Of a stretch of DNA of 56,804 nucleotides, positions 45,114 through 53,532 are shown piece by piece (position 1 is the first letter of the stretch; the number at the start of each line of letters is the position of its first letter). The stretch covers positions 1-56,804 of the forward strand of contig JAMDEO010000059.1 in the NCBI GenBank assembly GCA_023483915.1, in the 5' to 3' direction. The stretch is from Actinomycetota bacterium. GTDB taxonomy: Bacteria; Actinomycetota; Thermoleophilia; RBG-16-64-13. Under the pieces are notes generated by a model. It was not told the DNA's origin, searched no databases, and saw only the letters and a list, made by a program, of their open reading frames with translations. A program made the position numbers and the translations under genes.

Positions 45114-45455
45114 ATGCACAATCCCGCCGTGTTTGCCCTGGTGGAGACCTGTCTGTGGACAGTGGCCATCTCTTTGACCGTGGGCCTGGTTATCTCCTGG
45201 CGTAGAGATCGACGCAAGGCAAGACTCAAAAGAGTGCGGCGCGAGATCGCGGAGACGCAGCGACAGCTCCAGAGCCTGGCCTTTCGCCATGACGCCGCGC
45301 TGCGAGCCCAGGCTCACGAAGCTCGCAAAGCGCTGATTATGGAGTCGTTTCGTGCCTCCAAAGAAGCACCGGTCAGCGCCCGCGAAGACCACCGTTGCAC
45401 AAATCACAACGGCGTCTCGGAACGCTCTAAAAGAACAATCAACAACGAACACTAG
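45114..45455 (+). CDS. Small single-pass membrane protein
   Basis: 113 residues. One membrane segment lies at residues 5-27 (AVFALVETCLWTVAISLTVGL). A strongly basic coiled-coil follows (RRDRRKARLKRVRREIAETQ), then a polar tail. The ATG at 45114 follows GAGGTGG. The topology suggests a cytoplasmic coil at the membrane near the coupling ATPase. Function unknown. Confidence 0.6.
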   Translation: MHNPAVFALVETCLWTVAISLTVGLVISWRRDRRKARLKRVRREIAETQRQLQSLAFRHDAALRAQAHEARKALIMESFRASKEAPVSAREDHRCTNHNGVSERSKRTINNEH

Positions 45456-45579
45456 ACGTCTGTCGGCTCTCGAAGTACCGGGACTCGGTCTAGGTTCTGA
45501 AGCACTCCAGGTGTGTACTGGATGGCAGAACGGCAGGCCGGGACCCGGCTTCTGAGCCGTCCCGAAAGGAGACCGACAG

Positions 45580-46143
45580 TTGAACGATAAGCTCTACCGC
45601 ACGATCATGGCTGACCCGCCGTGGGACGTGCAACAGAAAGGAAGGAATTCGCGCGGCGCCGAGCGTCACTACGGCTTAATGACGCTCGAACAGATCAAGG
45701 CCATGCCTGTCGCCGACCTGGTCGATCCCGAGTGCAGCCATTGCTGGCTGTGGGTGACCAACGCCACGCTGAGGCACGGCTACGACGTGTTGGAGGCTTG
45801 GGGCTTTACACCGCGCAGCCCGCTGACCTGGATTAAGCCCCGCTTCACTCTCGGTCAGTACCTCCGTAATGCCACAGAGCACGTAATCCTCGGGACTCGC
45901 GGCAAGGCCCCGGTCCGCTTCCGTGCCCAACCGACTTGGGTGTTCGCACCACTTCAGGACCACAGTCACAAGCCCGAAGAGCAGTACGACATTATCGAGC
46001 GCGTCTCCCCCGGCCCCTACCTCGAACTCTTCGCCCGTCGGCCTCGGCAAGGTTGGGACGCATGGGGCGACCAGATCGCTTCAGACATACAGATACCGGG
46101 ATATCCCGTGCCGGATTCCCCAATGACGAGGGTCCAGAGATGA
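45580..46143 (+). CDS. MT-A70-family adenine N6-methyltransferase
   Basis: 187 residues. The catalytic DPPW lies at residues 12-15 (IMADPPWDVQ). The SAM/target region has WVTNATLRHGYDVLEAWGF and TEHVILGTRG, and the final block is PYLELFARRPRQGWDAWG, matching the MT-A70 family. Such enzymes on mobile elements and phages methylate adenine in DNA, probably to escape restriction or to time replication. TTG start at 45580 with AAAGGAG 9 bases upstream. Confidence 0.9.
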   Translation: MNDKLYRTIMADPPWDVQQKGRNSRGAERHYGLMTLEQIKAMPVADLVDPECSHCWLWVTNATLRHGYDVLEAWGFTPRSPLTWIKPRFTLGQYLRNATEHVILGTRGKAPVRFRAQPTWVFAPLQDHSHKPEEQYDIIERVSPGPYLELFARRPRQGWDAWGDQIASDIQIPGYPVPDSPMTRVQR

Positions 46144-46158
46144 AAGGCGGTATCAAGC

Positions 46159-46347
46159 ATGTTCGACCAATCAGGAGGACTGCTGACAAAGCTATGGCGC
46201 CTGTCGCTGACGATTCTCGGAGTGGTGTTTGCCCTCTGGCTGAGCGTGAGACTCCTGACCCAGATCTGGTGGGTGCTGGTGATCATCGGGATGTTGGTCA
46301 TCGTGACGACGATTGCGATCAGATGGTGGCGGATTCGCCGCTGGTAG
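46159..46347 (+). CDS. Small two-segment membrane protein
   Basis: 62 residues, with two hydrophobic segments (LTILGVVFALWLSVRLL and WWVLVIIGMLVIVTTIAI) and a basic end (RWWRIRRW). The size and position directly before a VirD4-like ATPase fit small conjugation membrane proteins of actinobacterial elements. It overlaps the next gene by 25 bases. Confidence 0.6.
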   Translation: MFDQSGGLLTKLWRLSLTILGVVFALWLSVRLLTQIWWVLVIIGMLVIVTTIAIRWWRIRRW

Positions 46348-46613
46348 ATCTCCAGATTGAGGCGGAGTCAAGGCGAGCTGTGAGACGTCTCCGGGTCAAG
46401 TCACCCAAGGCCAAACAGCACAAGAAGAGGCGAGGTCGTCCCATCAGCGCTAACCGAGTGCGGATCGTCGCCGAGCACCACGCCGAGCCTGATGCTCGGA
46501 AACTCAGCAGAGCCTTTCTCGCCTTGGCCCTCGATCGAGCGGCTCATGAAGTCGAGGCCGAGCGCGAGCACCATGCTCAGTCCGGCTCAGGAGATCGAGA
46601 TGAGCCAAGCTAA
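46323..46613 (+). CDS. Small basic protein preceding the coupling ATPase
   Basis: 96 residues from ATG 46323. A central highly basic patch (KSPKAKQHKKRRGRP) includes an AT-hook-like KKRRGRP. A helix (SRAFLALALDRAAHEVEAER) follows. It may bind DNA. It overlaps the preceding membrane-protein gene and its end overlaps the start of the ATPase gene (46600) by 14 bases, favouring translational coupling. Confidence 0.5.
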   Translation: MVADSPLVDLQIEAESRRAVRRLRVKSPKAKQHKKRRGRPISANRVRIVAEHHAEPDARKLSRAFLALALDRAAHEVEAEREHHAQSGSGDRDEPS

Positions 46614-48762
46614 CCAAACTCTAGTCTGGAGGGAGGTGTCCTGGCCGCGACCCCTCTCCGCAGAGGTCGCACTCGACCTTCTTGGCCACTTGGCCACCGA
46701 CCACACGATTGGAACGGTGGTCTGGGAGGCTTGGAGCGACGCCAAAGGTATTCGCTATCTGCTGGGTTGCAGCCAAGCTCATCTTCCAGCGCTTAACCAT
46801 CTGATCGCGTCGCACGTTGAAGGCGCGAGGCTGTCAGCCGACGTCAAACGACACCACGCCATCACCTCAGCTGCGACTATCCATATGACCCATCATTCGC
46901 TCTCGCTCTCCACCGACCGGGTTTCGGCAATCGTGAGAGCGGTGCTGGCGGGGCTGGCGGCTGCCAAGCGAGGACAAGGTGAACTTGTACTGCAGGTGAT
47001 GTTGGGAGCGCGAGTGAGCCCCGCCATGCTGGGAGATCGAGTTAACGATCCACGAGCCACCTGGCTCGACCTAATCTTGGGTTCGGTGCGCCCGGCCTCG
47101 GCCGAGACCAAGGCAAGCATGAAGAGCAAATCTAGCGCCCATGGCTTCAAGGCGGTAATTCGCATCGGCGCCAGAGCGGACTCTGCCTATCAGGAGCGGT
47201 ATCTCATCTCCAATCTCTTCGGCGGTCTGCGCGTGGCCGAATCCGCGGGCGCCCATCTTCGGCTGAGTAAGGAGTCGCCCGTAGCTCAGAGCACCGCGCG
47301 CCGACCTTGGCGGTGGCCGCTGGTCCTATCGGCTCAGGAGCTGGTTTCGCTCATGGGCTGGCCCATCGGCGATGGAAACCTGCCGGGGTTGTCCGGCGTG
47401 CATCCGAAGTTGCTTGCGCCACCTGAAGGCATGCGAGACTCGGATCGGCCCTTTGCCGTTTCCTCAGCTCCCGGCGACACGGTAGCGCTAGGGATCTCCG
47501 CGAAAGACTCGCTACAGCATACCGTGCTACTCGGCCCCACCGGCTCCGGCAAGTCCAACGCCATGCTCAATACCATCTGCGCCGATATCAACGCGGGGCG
47601 TGGGGTGCTCTTGGTCGATCCCAAAACCGACCTGGCCTACGATGTTCTCGCCCGCATACCGGAATCGCGGCGGAAGGATGTGGTGGTAATTGATCCGAGC
47701 GATCCTTGTGTCGTCGGGCTCAATCCGCTGGCCGCAAAGCACCGGAACCCGGCTCTGGTGGCCGACAGCATTCTTGCCGTGTTCAAGGCATTGTTCTCGG
47801 ACTGCTGGGGCGTGCGAATTGAGGACGTCTTGACGAGCAGTCTACTTACTTTGGCGTTGCACCCGAATTCATCCTTGGTCTGGCTACCGTCGTTGCTCAC
47901 CAACGCCCGGTTCAGACACAAGCTGACCGCCGGAATTACCGACCGGGTTGGACTCCGTCCGTTTTGGGATGCGTACGAGAATATGTCTGCAGCACAGCGC
48001 GACCAAGTGATCGCCCCAACAATGACCAGGTTGCGCCAGTTCTTGTTGCGCCCAGCGTTGCGCGCGGTCCTTGGACAAACTCAGCCGTTGTTTGAGATGG
48101 GCGACCTTTTCACCAAGCGCCGCATCGTGCTCGTCTCTTTGAACCGAGGTTTGCTTGGAACGGAGGGCGCCCGGCTCGTCGGCAGCCTTGTTGTTGCTCA
48201 GCTTTGGCCGCTTGTTCTTGGACGAGCTGCTCTGCCACCCGAACGACGGCACATTGTGAGCGTCTTCATCGACGAAGCCCAGGACTTTTTGGCTTTGCCA
48301 GCCGATCTTGCTGATGCGTTGTCCCAGGCAAGAGCGCTTGGCGTCGGCCTCAGTATTAGCCATCAATATCGACATCAATTGCCACCCGCGTTGAGGGCCG
48401 GTGTCGACACCAATGCGCGAAACAAGATCGTCTTTGGGCTAAATGCCGGGGACGCACACGACATGGCGGCCATGGCACCGAATCTAGAGCCCGTCGACTT
48501 TATGCTGCTCCCTCGATTCGGCATCTACGCGCACTTGATGCGCGAAGGCCATTCCACCGGATGGATATCCGGCCAGACTATGCCAGCATGCCCCCCGATC
48601 TCTGACCCTGTCGAACTCAAGGCCGCCAGCACTGCAACATATGGCCGACCAGCAAACGAAGTCGATGAGGAAGTCCTTCGCGCTATTGGCCTCACCAAAG
48701 AAGGAGATCACGCACCAGAGGAGGGCGAGACCGTCGGTCGTCGACCAAGGAGGCGATCATGA
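46600..48762 (+). CDS. VirD4/TraD-like coupling ATPase of conjugative transfer
   Basis: A 720-residue ATPase that would feed DNA to a transfer channel. Walker A is LLGPTGSGKSNAML near residue 315. LLVDPKTDLAYDVL follows. Walker B is VSVFIDEAQDFLALP near 555-570, and a C-terminal TraM/TraG-like region has SISHQYRHQLP. No N-terminal membrane segments are seen, unlike classic VirD4, so the small membrane proteins upstream may anchor it. ATG 46600 has AGGAG nearby. No VirB4, VirB6 or pilin genes are in the window, so the element may be mobilisable rather than self-transmissible. Confidence 0.85.
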   Translation: MSQANQTLVWREVSWPRPLSAEVALDLLGHLATDHTIGTVVWEAWSDAKGIRYLLGCSQAHLPALNHLIASHVEGARLSADVKRHHAITSAATIHMTHHSLSLSTDRVSAIVRAVLAGLAAAKRGQGELVLQVMLGARVSPAMLGDRVNDPRATWLDLILGSVRPASAETKASMKSKSSAHGFKAVIRIGARADSAYQERYLISNLFGGLRVAESAGAHLRLSKESPVAQSTARRPWRWPLVLSAQELVSLMGWPIGDGNLPGLSGVHPKLLAPPEGMRDSDRPFAVSSAPGDTVALGISAKDSLQHTVLLGPTGSGKSNAMLNTICADINAGRGVLLVDPKTDLAYDVLARIPESRRKDVVVIDPSDPCVVGLNPLAAKHRNPALVADSILAVFKALFSDCWGVRIEDVLTSSLLTLALHPNSSLVWLPSLLTNARFRHKLTAGITDRVGLRPFWDAYENMSAAQRDQVIAPTMTRLRQFLLRPALRAVLGQTQPLFEMGDLFTKRRIVLVSLNRGLLGTEGARLVGSLVVAQLWPLVLGRAALPPERRHIVSVFIDEAQDFLALPADLADALSQARALGVGLSISHQYRHQLPPALRAGVDTNARNKIVFGLNAGDAHDMAAMAPNLEPVDFMLLPRFGIYAHLMREGHSTGWISGQTMPACPPISDPVELKAASTATYGRPANEVDEEVLRAIGLTKEGDHAPEEGETVGRRPRRRS

Positions 48763-48926
48763 GCAGCATCAGCTGGCAACTGCGCTGTCCAGCCGATCGA
48801 CGTGTCGCGACGACTAAGGACCGCCGCAACCTCGGACACGTTGGCAACAAGGCAGCGGATAGGGATAAGACTCCCCCACCATCGTGCTGGTGGGGTTCCC
48901 ATTGCCAGGCGAGGAGGGCGGCATGA
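48759..48926 (+). CDS. Small 55-residue protein coupled to both neighbours
   Basis: ATG 48759 overlaps the ATPase stop (ATGA) and has a strong AAGGAGG site 6 bases upstream. TGA 48924-48926 overlaps the ATG of the replication-relaxation gene. It is basic with two late cysteines (SCWWGSHCQ). A hairpin (CCCCACCA/TGGTGGGG, about 48875-48896) lies in its 3' end. The overlaps support translation, but its role may only be coupling. Confidence 0.5.
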   Translation: MSSISWQLRCPADRRVATTKDRRNLGHVGNKAADRDKTPPPSCWWGSHCQARRAA

Positions 48927-49774
48927 GCACACAACGAGTTGGACGCCGCCAACTGGAGAGCATTCGAGAGAGTCTCGCAGATCGCGATGTGGAGATTGTG
49001 GAGACAGTAGCTATCCATCGGTTCCTAACCACGCGGCAGATCTGCCGCTTTCACTTCACGGACAAGTTGACCAAGACGGCCGCCCTGCGGTCGGCCAATC
49101 GCTGCCTAGTGAAGCTGCGGGACCTTAGGATACTCGTCTCTCTGGATCGTCGGATCGGTGGCGTGCGCGCCGGCTCTGGGTCCTTCGTGTGGGGCCTCGG
49201 GCAGATCGGTGCACGTCTCCTCCACGAGGCAAAGAGAGCGGAGGAGGCACCGGCACGCTATCGCGAGCATGAGCCATCGACCACCTTCCTGAAGCACACG
49301 TTGGCAGTCGCTGAGGTCGCCCTTCGCCTCTCTGAGGCCGCAAATGGTGCTCGTTTCGCCATCATCGACATTCAACGCGAACCAGCCTGCTGGCGCGCCT
49401 ACAACGGCTCAGGTGGCGGCACGTTGCGAATCAAGCCCGACCTGGCAGTCGTCAGTGCGACTGAGGACTTTGAAGACCACTGGTTCTTCGAGATCGATCT
49501 AGCCACCGAACCTCCCTCCCGAGTTGTCCGGACGTGCCTTAGCTACCAGGACTACCACCGCAGCGGGAACGAACAGCGGCGGCTGGGCTTGTTCCCAGCG
49601 GTGGTCTGGATCGCACCGACCGCGCGTCGCAAAGAGACGATCGAGTCCCGGCTCTCGGAGAACCCCGCCATCGATGTCCGGCTGTTTAGGGTGATCACCA
49701 TGGACGAGTTAGAGACTTTGATGCAGCGTGGCGCCGCCTGCGAAGACCCCGTGCCCCTGGAGATGGGGGACTGA
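48923..49774 (+). CDS. Replication-relaxation family protein (PF13814)
   Basis: 283 residues. The N-terminal winged-helix stretch reads RFLTTRQICRFHF, with the spacing of the Replic_Relax family; the KHTLAVAEV and PDLAVV segments follow. The C-terminal part has a nuclease-like pattern (KPDLAVV, then WFFEIDLATE), as in restriction-fold enzymes. The family occurs on plasmids and integrative elements and may act in origin nicking or relaxation. ATG 48923 has GAGGAGGG upstream; an in-frame start at 48884 is less likely. It is co-oriented with the recombinase. Confidence 0.8.
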   Translation: MSTQRVGRRQLESIRESLADRDVEIVETVAIHRFLTTRQICRFHFTDKLTKTAALRSANRCLVKLRDLRILVSLDRRIGGVRAGSGSFVWGLGQIGARLLHEAKRAEEAPARYREHEPSTTFLKHTLAVAEVALRLSEAANGARFAIIDIQREPACWRAYNGSGGGTLRIKPDLAVVSATEDFEDHWFFEIDLATEPPSRVVRTCLSYQDYHRSGNEQRRLGLFPAVVWIAPTARRKETIESRLSENPAIDVRLFRVITMDELETLMQRGAACEDPVPLEMGD

Positions 49775-49872
49775 CCGTGACCTGTCCTGAAGGGCCGGTC
49801 ACGCGGGGCAAAGATCCGAACGGGGGTGACCTTCAGAATCCGCTTGATGATGTTGCCGAAGAGAGGTACATC

Positions 49873-51843
49873 ATGTCGGAAGGAAGTGAGGAAACCCCAG
49901 CAATGACACCATTAGCAACTGCGACAGCCCCGTTAGCGGAGATGTTGGCCCAGGACCTAGCCCCGAGGGTCGCCGTCTCCTACCTGCGTGTGTCGACGCG
50001 TGATCAGGCTTTCCGAGGTGGTGAAGCCGAAGGCTTCTCCATCCCAGCCCAGCGCGAGGCCAATAGGCGTAAGGCCGCGTCTCTTGGGGCCATCGTGGTC
50101 AAAGAGTTTGTTGACCGGGGAGCCTCGGCCAAGACCACTAATCGTCCCGAGCTGCAAAGCATGCTCGACTACATCGCGGACCATCACGTCGACTACGTGA
50201 TCGTCCACAAGATCGACCGCCTGGCTCGAAATCGAGCCGACGATGTGGAGATCAACAGAGTCCTGGATCGAGCCGGGGTCCGGCTGGTCTCGACCACCGA
50301 GAGCATCGACCAGACTCCCTCGGGCATGCTGCTGCACGGCATCATGTCATCCATCGCCGAGTTCTACTCCCGCAACCTGGCGAACGAAGTCACCAAGGGG
50401 ATGACCCAGAAGGCGCGTGGCGGTGGAACCAACGGTCGTGCGCCACTCGGCTACCGAAACATCCGCCTGTTCGACAGCGAGGGACGTGAGGTGCGCACGG
50501 TGGTCGTTGACGAGGAGCGGGCACCACTGATTCGCCAGGCCTTCCAACTCTATGCCACCGGGGAGTGGACGATTGCACGGCTTGCCGACCATCTTGCGGA
50601 TCGGGGGCTAACTACCCTGGGCACTCCGCGCATGCCTTCGGTCCCCATCAACGGACCTAAGTTGAACAAGGTGCTCCTCAATCCCTACTACACAGGCGTG
50701 GTGGTATTCAAAGGTGCGGTGCACCGAGGCAAGCACGAGCCCCTGATCGATGAGCGGACGTTTCAGACTGTCCAGGACATCCTGGCTGCCCATCTCAATG
50801 GAGAAAGGACGCGCAAGCATCCTCATTTCCTGAAGGGGACCGTCTTCTGCGGGGCCTGCGGGTCGCGCCTGCTCGTGGAGGTGTCCAGGTCCTGCACGGG
50901 CGCTTACTATCCCTATTTCATGTGCGGTGGACGGCATGGCAAACGCAACAACTGTCGTCAGAAGGCTGTCCTCATCGATGAGGTCGAAGCGCGCATCGAG
51001 GACTACTACGAGCGAATCGCTCTCGATCCGAACTTCCGGGTGAAGGTTCAGGCCCTTCTCGTCGAGGAGTTGAAGAAGGCGCAGAAGGACTCAGATGCCG
51101 AGCTGGCCGACTTGCGACGACAGCGGGAGAAACTGGAGCGGCAGCGCGAAAAGCTCATGCAAGCTCACTACGAAGACGCCATCCCACTTGAGCTGCTGAG
51201 ACGCGAGCAAGAGCGCATCGCCACGTCGCTGCTGCAGATCACGAGCAAGCTGGAGGCGAGCAACCACCAGTTCGATGAGGTCGCTCGAAACCTCCAGGCA
51301 GCCCTGGATCTGACTGTGGACTGCGCGCTCGCCTACAGAACAGCGCCGGATCATATCAAGCGGCAGTTCAACCAGGCGTTTTTCAAGCGCATCCTGGTCA
51401 ACCCGGACACCACGCTCGTGCCGGAACTCGCGCCGCCGTTCGACACCTTGCTCGAACCGGGGCTCCGGTTAGCCTTGGGCGATGGAAGGTCTAGAATCCC
51501 CCAAAACGAAAACGAGCCCACTCTGTCGAGTGAGCCCTGTTCCGAATTGAGCCATGATCTGCGCGGCCAAGCCGCATTTTCTCTTACTCATAGTTTTAGT
51601 AAGAGACTTTTGGTGGAGGCGGGGGGAATCGAACCCCCGTCCGAAACCCGTCTGGCCCAGGTTTCTACGAGCGTAGCCCCTACTATGTTTCTCGCCTCGC
51701 GCTCCCGTAGGAGCAGGGTGCGTCCGGCCAGCCACCTAGGTTTTCCCCCGACGCCGGCGGCGCTCGCCGGGAGTGAGTCCGCCTGGTTTATGCCGCGGCC
51801 CTCCCCGGCAGACGCGGGAGGCGCGACAGGCGCATTAGTCTAG
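49873..51843 (+). CDS. Large serine recombinase (element integrase); frame runs into antisense ssrA
   Basis: About 656 codons. The catalytic domain has SYLRVSTRDQ with the active-site Ser, and the IHKIDRLARNR motif. The recombinase domain is seen in APLGYRN and the zinc ribbon in FCGACGSRL and FMCGGRHGKRNNC. A long coiled coil (LRRQREKLERQREKLMQ) and a C-terminal helical region follow. Real homology ends near 51450. From about 51611 the frame translates the complement of the ssrA 3' end and stops only at 51841-51843. I chose ATG 49873, six bases after GAGAGG; GTG 49777 is possible. It inserts DNA without a long target repeat. Confidence 0.88.
   Translation: MSEGSEETPAMTPLATATAPLAEMLAQDLAPRVAVSYLRVSTRDQAFRGGEAEGFSIPAQREANRRKAASLGAIVVKEFVDRGASAKTTNRPELQSMLDYIADHHVDYVIVHKIDRLARNRADDVEINRVLDRAGVRLVSTTESIDQTPSGMLLHGIMSSIAEFYSRNLANEVTKGMTQKARGGGTNGRAPLGYRNIRLFDSEGREVRTVVVDEERAPLIRQAFQLYATGEWTIARLADHLADRGLTTLGTPRMPSVPINGPKLNKVLLNPYYTGVVVFKGAVHRGKHEPLIDERTFQTVQDILAAHLNGERTRKHPHFLKGTVFCGACGSRLLVEVSRSCTGAYYPYFMCGGRHGKRNNCRQKAVLIDEVEARIEDYYERIALDPNFRVKVQALLVEELKKAQKDSDAELADLRRQREKLERQREKLMQAHYEDAIPLELLRREQERIATSLLQITSKLEASNHQFDEVARNLQAALDLTVDCALAYRTAPDHIKRQFNQAFFKRILVNPDTTLVPELAPPFDTLLEPGLRLALGDGRSRIPQNENEPTLSSEPCSELSHDLRGQAAFSLTHSFSKRLLVEAGGIEPPSETRLAQVSTSVAPTMFLASRSRRSRVRPASHLGFPPTPAALAGSESAWFMPRPSPADAGGATGALV
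51563..51610. other. Right attachment-site region between the integrase and ssrA
   Basis: The stretch between the last clearly conserved integrase codons and the ssrA 3' end holds a short hairpin (GCGGC/GCCGC, 51563-51575) followed by ATTTTCTCTT on the plus strand. It also holds a dyad (CTCTTACT/AGTAAGAG, 51581-51605) just outside the CCA of ssrA. A serine-recombinase site is a 40-50 base imperfect dyad with a tiny core, so attR should be centred in or next to this region. The core bases cannot be fixed without attL or an empty site. Confidence 0.5.
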
Positions 51844-51974
51844 TTAGGACTAAGCGGCCAGAGCCAATTCAGGTTTGGCAATTGTTGTTTTCCAGCTTGT
51901 TTAACGAGAACCGCTGGGATCTCGGCTCGCTACCCAAACTCAGACATGAGCCCCGTCGAAACCATGTCGCCCCC
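51611..51974 (-). ncRNA. ssrA: Transfer-messenger RNA (tmRNA)
   Basis: 364 nt. The 5' acceptor strand GGGGGCG (51974-51968) pairs with CGCCTCC before ACCA at the 3' end, with CCA encoded (51613-51611). The TUCGA loop appears as GGTTCGATTCC. The 5' hallmark GGTTTCGACGGGG is present. The tag frame reads TSWKTTIAKPELALAA and ends at TAG (51852-51850); the exact resume codon is uncertain but must follow an in-frame TAA just upstream. The gene is intact although an element ends at its 3' side. It works with SmpB to rescue stalled ribosomes. Confidence 0.95.
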
Positions 51975-52025
51975 ACGAGACTCAGACGCGCGGCTCCTGA
52001 AAAAGCCCGCTCACTGAGCTATGCA

Positions 52026-52031
52026 ATTATA
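52026..52031 (-). promoter_or_regulatory. -10 element of the ssrA promoter
   Basis: A TATAAT on the minus strand lies 51 bases before the mature 5' end of tmRNA, leaving about 45 bases of leader for RNase P to remove. The -35 is weak (TGGCGG region, spacing near 15-16). The rest of 51975-52255 shows nothing further that I recognise. Confidence 0.55.
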
Positions 52032-52255
52032 CAGCATTGGCTGCATCCGCCAGAGTGCGATGATTGGCATCTCCGCCGGGTCCGAGGGGTCTAAGAAATA
52101 GTCGGCGGCCGCGACTTGGACGCAGGCGCCATCAGCCCTGCCGCGTGACCCTTCACGAGAAGCCATCCGTGGACGAGGCTTGCACTTCACAGGATGTAGT
52201 GCGACGCTCTATGGAGTGGTGCTCTGCTCCTGAGTGCGTACTTCCGGAGGGAACG

Positions 52256-52954
52256 ATGAGACGCGCAATGGTGATGGTCATCCTTTTTTCGATTTCGATC
52301 CTGGTTTCACTGGCCGCCGCCGGCTGCGGAGGTGATGAGAGTTCTCAGACGACCAGTCCCGGTCCGAGCACCCCATCAGTATCGGGTCTTGTCGAAACCA
52401 TCGCTGAGTTTGTCGATGTGGCCGCCTCCCACCCGTACGCCAAACAGATCGCGGAACTCGTCAAGCGAAAGATCGCCGAGGGCTTCTCAGATGGCACCTT
52501 CAGACCCGAGAACGCCGTCACTCGCCAGCAGTTCGCCAAGATGATCGTGAAGGCGATGGGCTACCCCGTGTCCGAGGAGGATGTCTGCCCGTTCACCGAT
52601 GTTCCCAAGGGTAGCGACCTGCTGGACCCGTTGTATCCAGACAACTACATAGCGGTGGCTGCGGCTCGGGGCATCACGGAGGGCGTCACGCCAACAGAGT
52701 TCGCGCCCAATGACAGCATCAGCCGCGCCCAACTCATCACCATGATCGTAAGAGCGGCAAATCTGCCCGAGCCTCCAGAGGACTACACGCCGCCGTTCCC
52801 CAAATTCGATGACGTGCACTATCCGTTCGCCCGGAAAGCGGCACACGCGGGACTGCTCACCGGATTGCAGGGAATGGGCCCTGACTACGAGTTCTTCAAG
52901 CCGGCCACCCGGGGCGAGGTCGCCGTGTTGCTTTACAACCTGCTGCACATGTAG
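52256..52954 (+). CDS. S-layer homology (SLH) domain lipoprotein
   Basis: 232 residues. The signal peptide ends in lipobox AAAGC (Cys near residue 23), then a Ser/Thr-rich linker. SLH repeats begin near residue 70: KIAEGFSDGTFRPENAVTRQQFAKMI; a second with FAPNDSISRAQLITMIVRA; a third ending FKPATRGEVAVLLYNLL. SLH domains bind pyruvylated cell-wall polymers, so the protein tethers membrane to wall. ATG 52256 follows GGAGGG. An in-frame upstream opening at 52064 is non-conserved. Confidence 0.9.
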   Translation: MRRAMVMVILFSISILVSLAAAGCGGDESSQTTSPGPSTPSVSGLVETIAEFVDVAASHPYAKQIAELVKRKIAEGFSDGTFRPENAVTRQQFAKMIVKAMGYPVSEEDVCPFTDVPKGSDLLDPLYPDNYIAVAAARGITEGVTPTEFAPNDSISRAQLITMIVRAANLPEPPEDYTPPFPKFDDVHYPFARKAAHAGLLTGLQGMGPDYEFFKPATRGEVAVLLYNLLHM

Positions 52955-52994
52955 CCCAGAAGGTCATGGCGGTAATAGCGCTCCGTCTTGCCGA

Positions 52995-53462
52995 CTATTC
53001 TCGTTCTCTGGACCGGATCGCTCGTTCCATCTCCCTTTGAGCCTCTTTCTTGGCAAGCGTCTGGCGCTTGTCATAGGTGGTCTTGCCCTTGGCAAGACCT
53101 ATCTCCACCTTGGCCCGGCCGTCCTTGAAGTACATCTTCGTAGGAACGAGCGTGTAACCGGCGACCTGCACCTTCCCGAACAGGCGGCGCAGCTCGCGCG
53201 CATGTACCAGCAGTTTCCGATTCCGCAAGGGATCGTGGTTAAAAATGTTCCCTTTCTCATAGGGGCTTATGTGGACCCCTATCAGGAAGAGCTCTCCCTT
53301 CTCCACCGCCGCGTAGGAGTCTCGCAGATTGACCCGGCCCTCGCGTAGGGACTTCACCTCGGTCCCCGTGAGAGCAATCCCCGCCTCCAACGTCTCCTCG
53401 ATGTGGTAATCGTGGTAGGCCTTCTTGTTCTGAGCGATGAGTTTGACGCCGACGGGTTTCAT
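52995..53462 (-). CDS. smpB: SsrA-binding protein SmpB
   Basis: 155 residues. Hallmarks are [60 protein letters not shown] and the C-terminal basic tail [20 protein letters not shown] that enters the mRNA channel. It binds tmRNA and is needed for trans-translation. It lies about 1 kb from ssrA on the same strand, separated by the SLH gene. ATG 53462 lies 10 bases after a -10 element, so the mRNA is probably leaderless or nearly so. Confidence 0.96.
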   Translation of the reverse strand: MKPVGVKLIAQNKKAYHDYHIEETLEAGIALTGTEVKSLREGRVNLRDSYAAVEKGELFLIGVHISPYEKGNIFNHDPLRNRKLLVHARELRRLFGKVQVAGYTLVPTKMYFKDGRAKVEIGLAKGKTTYDKRQTLAKKEAQREMERAIRSRERE

Positions 53463-53471
53463 GGTCGAGCG

Positions 53472-53499
53472 AGTATAGCAACTGGGTCCGGGGCCGCAA
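53472..53499 (-). promoter_or_regulatory. smpB promoter giving a very short leader
   Basis: On the minus strand TTGCGG (53499-53494) and TATACT (53477-53472) have a 16-base spacer. Transcription should start three to four bases before the smpB ATG (53462), and no ribosome site is present. smpB is therefore separable from the RNase R-family gene that ends 70 bases upstream. Confidence 0.6.
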
Positions 53500-53532
53500 T
53501 TGCGCGCGGCGGCACGCCTCCGCGACGATCCA

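Noticed and set aside
51611..51843. Terminal 75 residues of the recombinase frame as a real domain (VEAGGIEPPSE and onward)
   Set aside because: These residues are the translation of antisense tmRNA; similar strings recur in databases where integrase frames read into tRNA or tmRNA genes.
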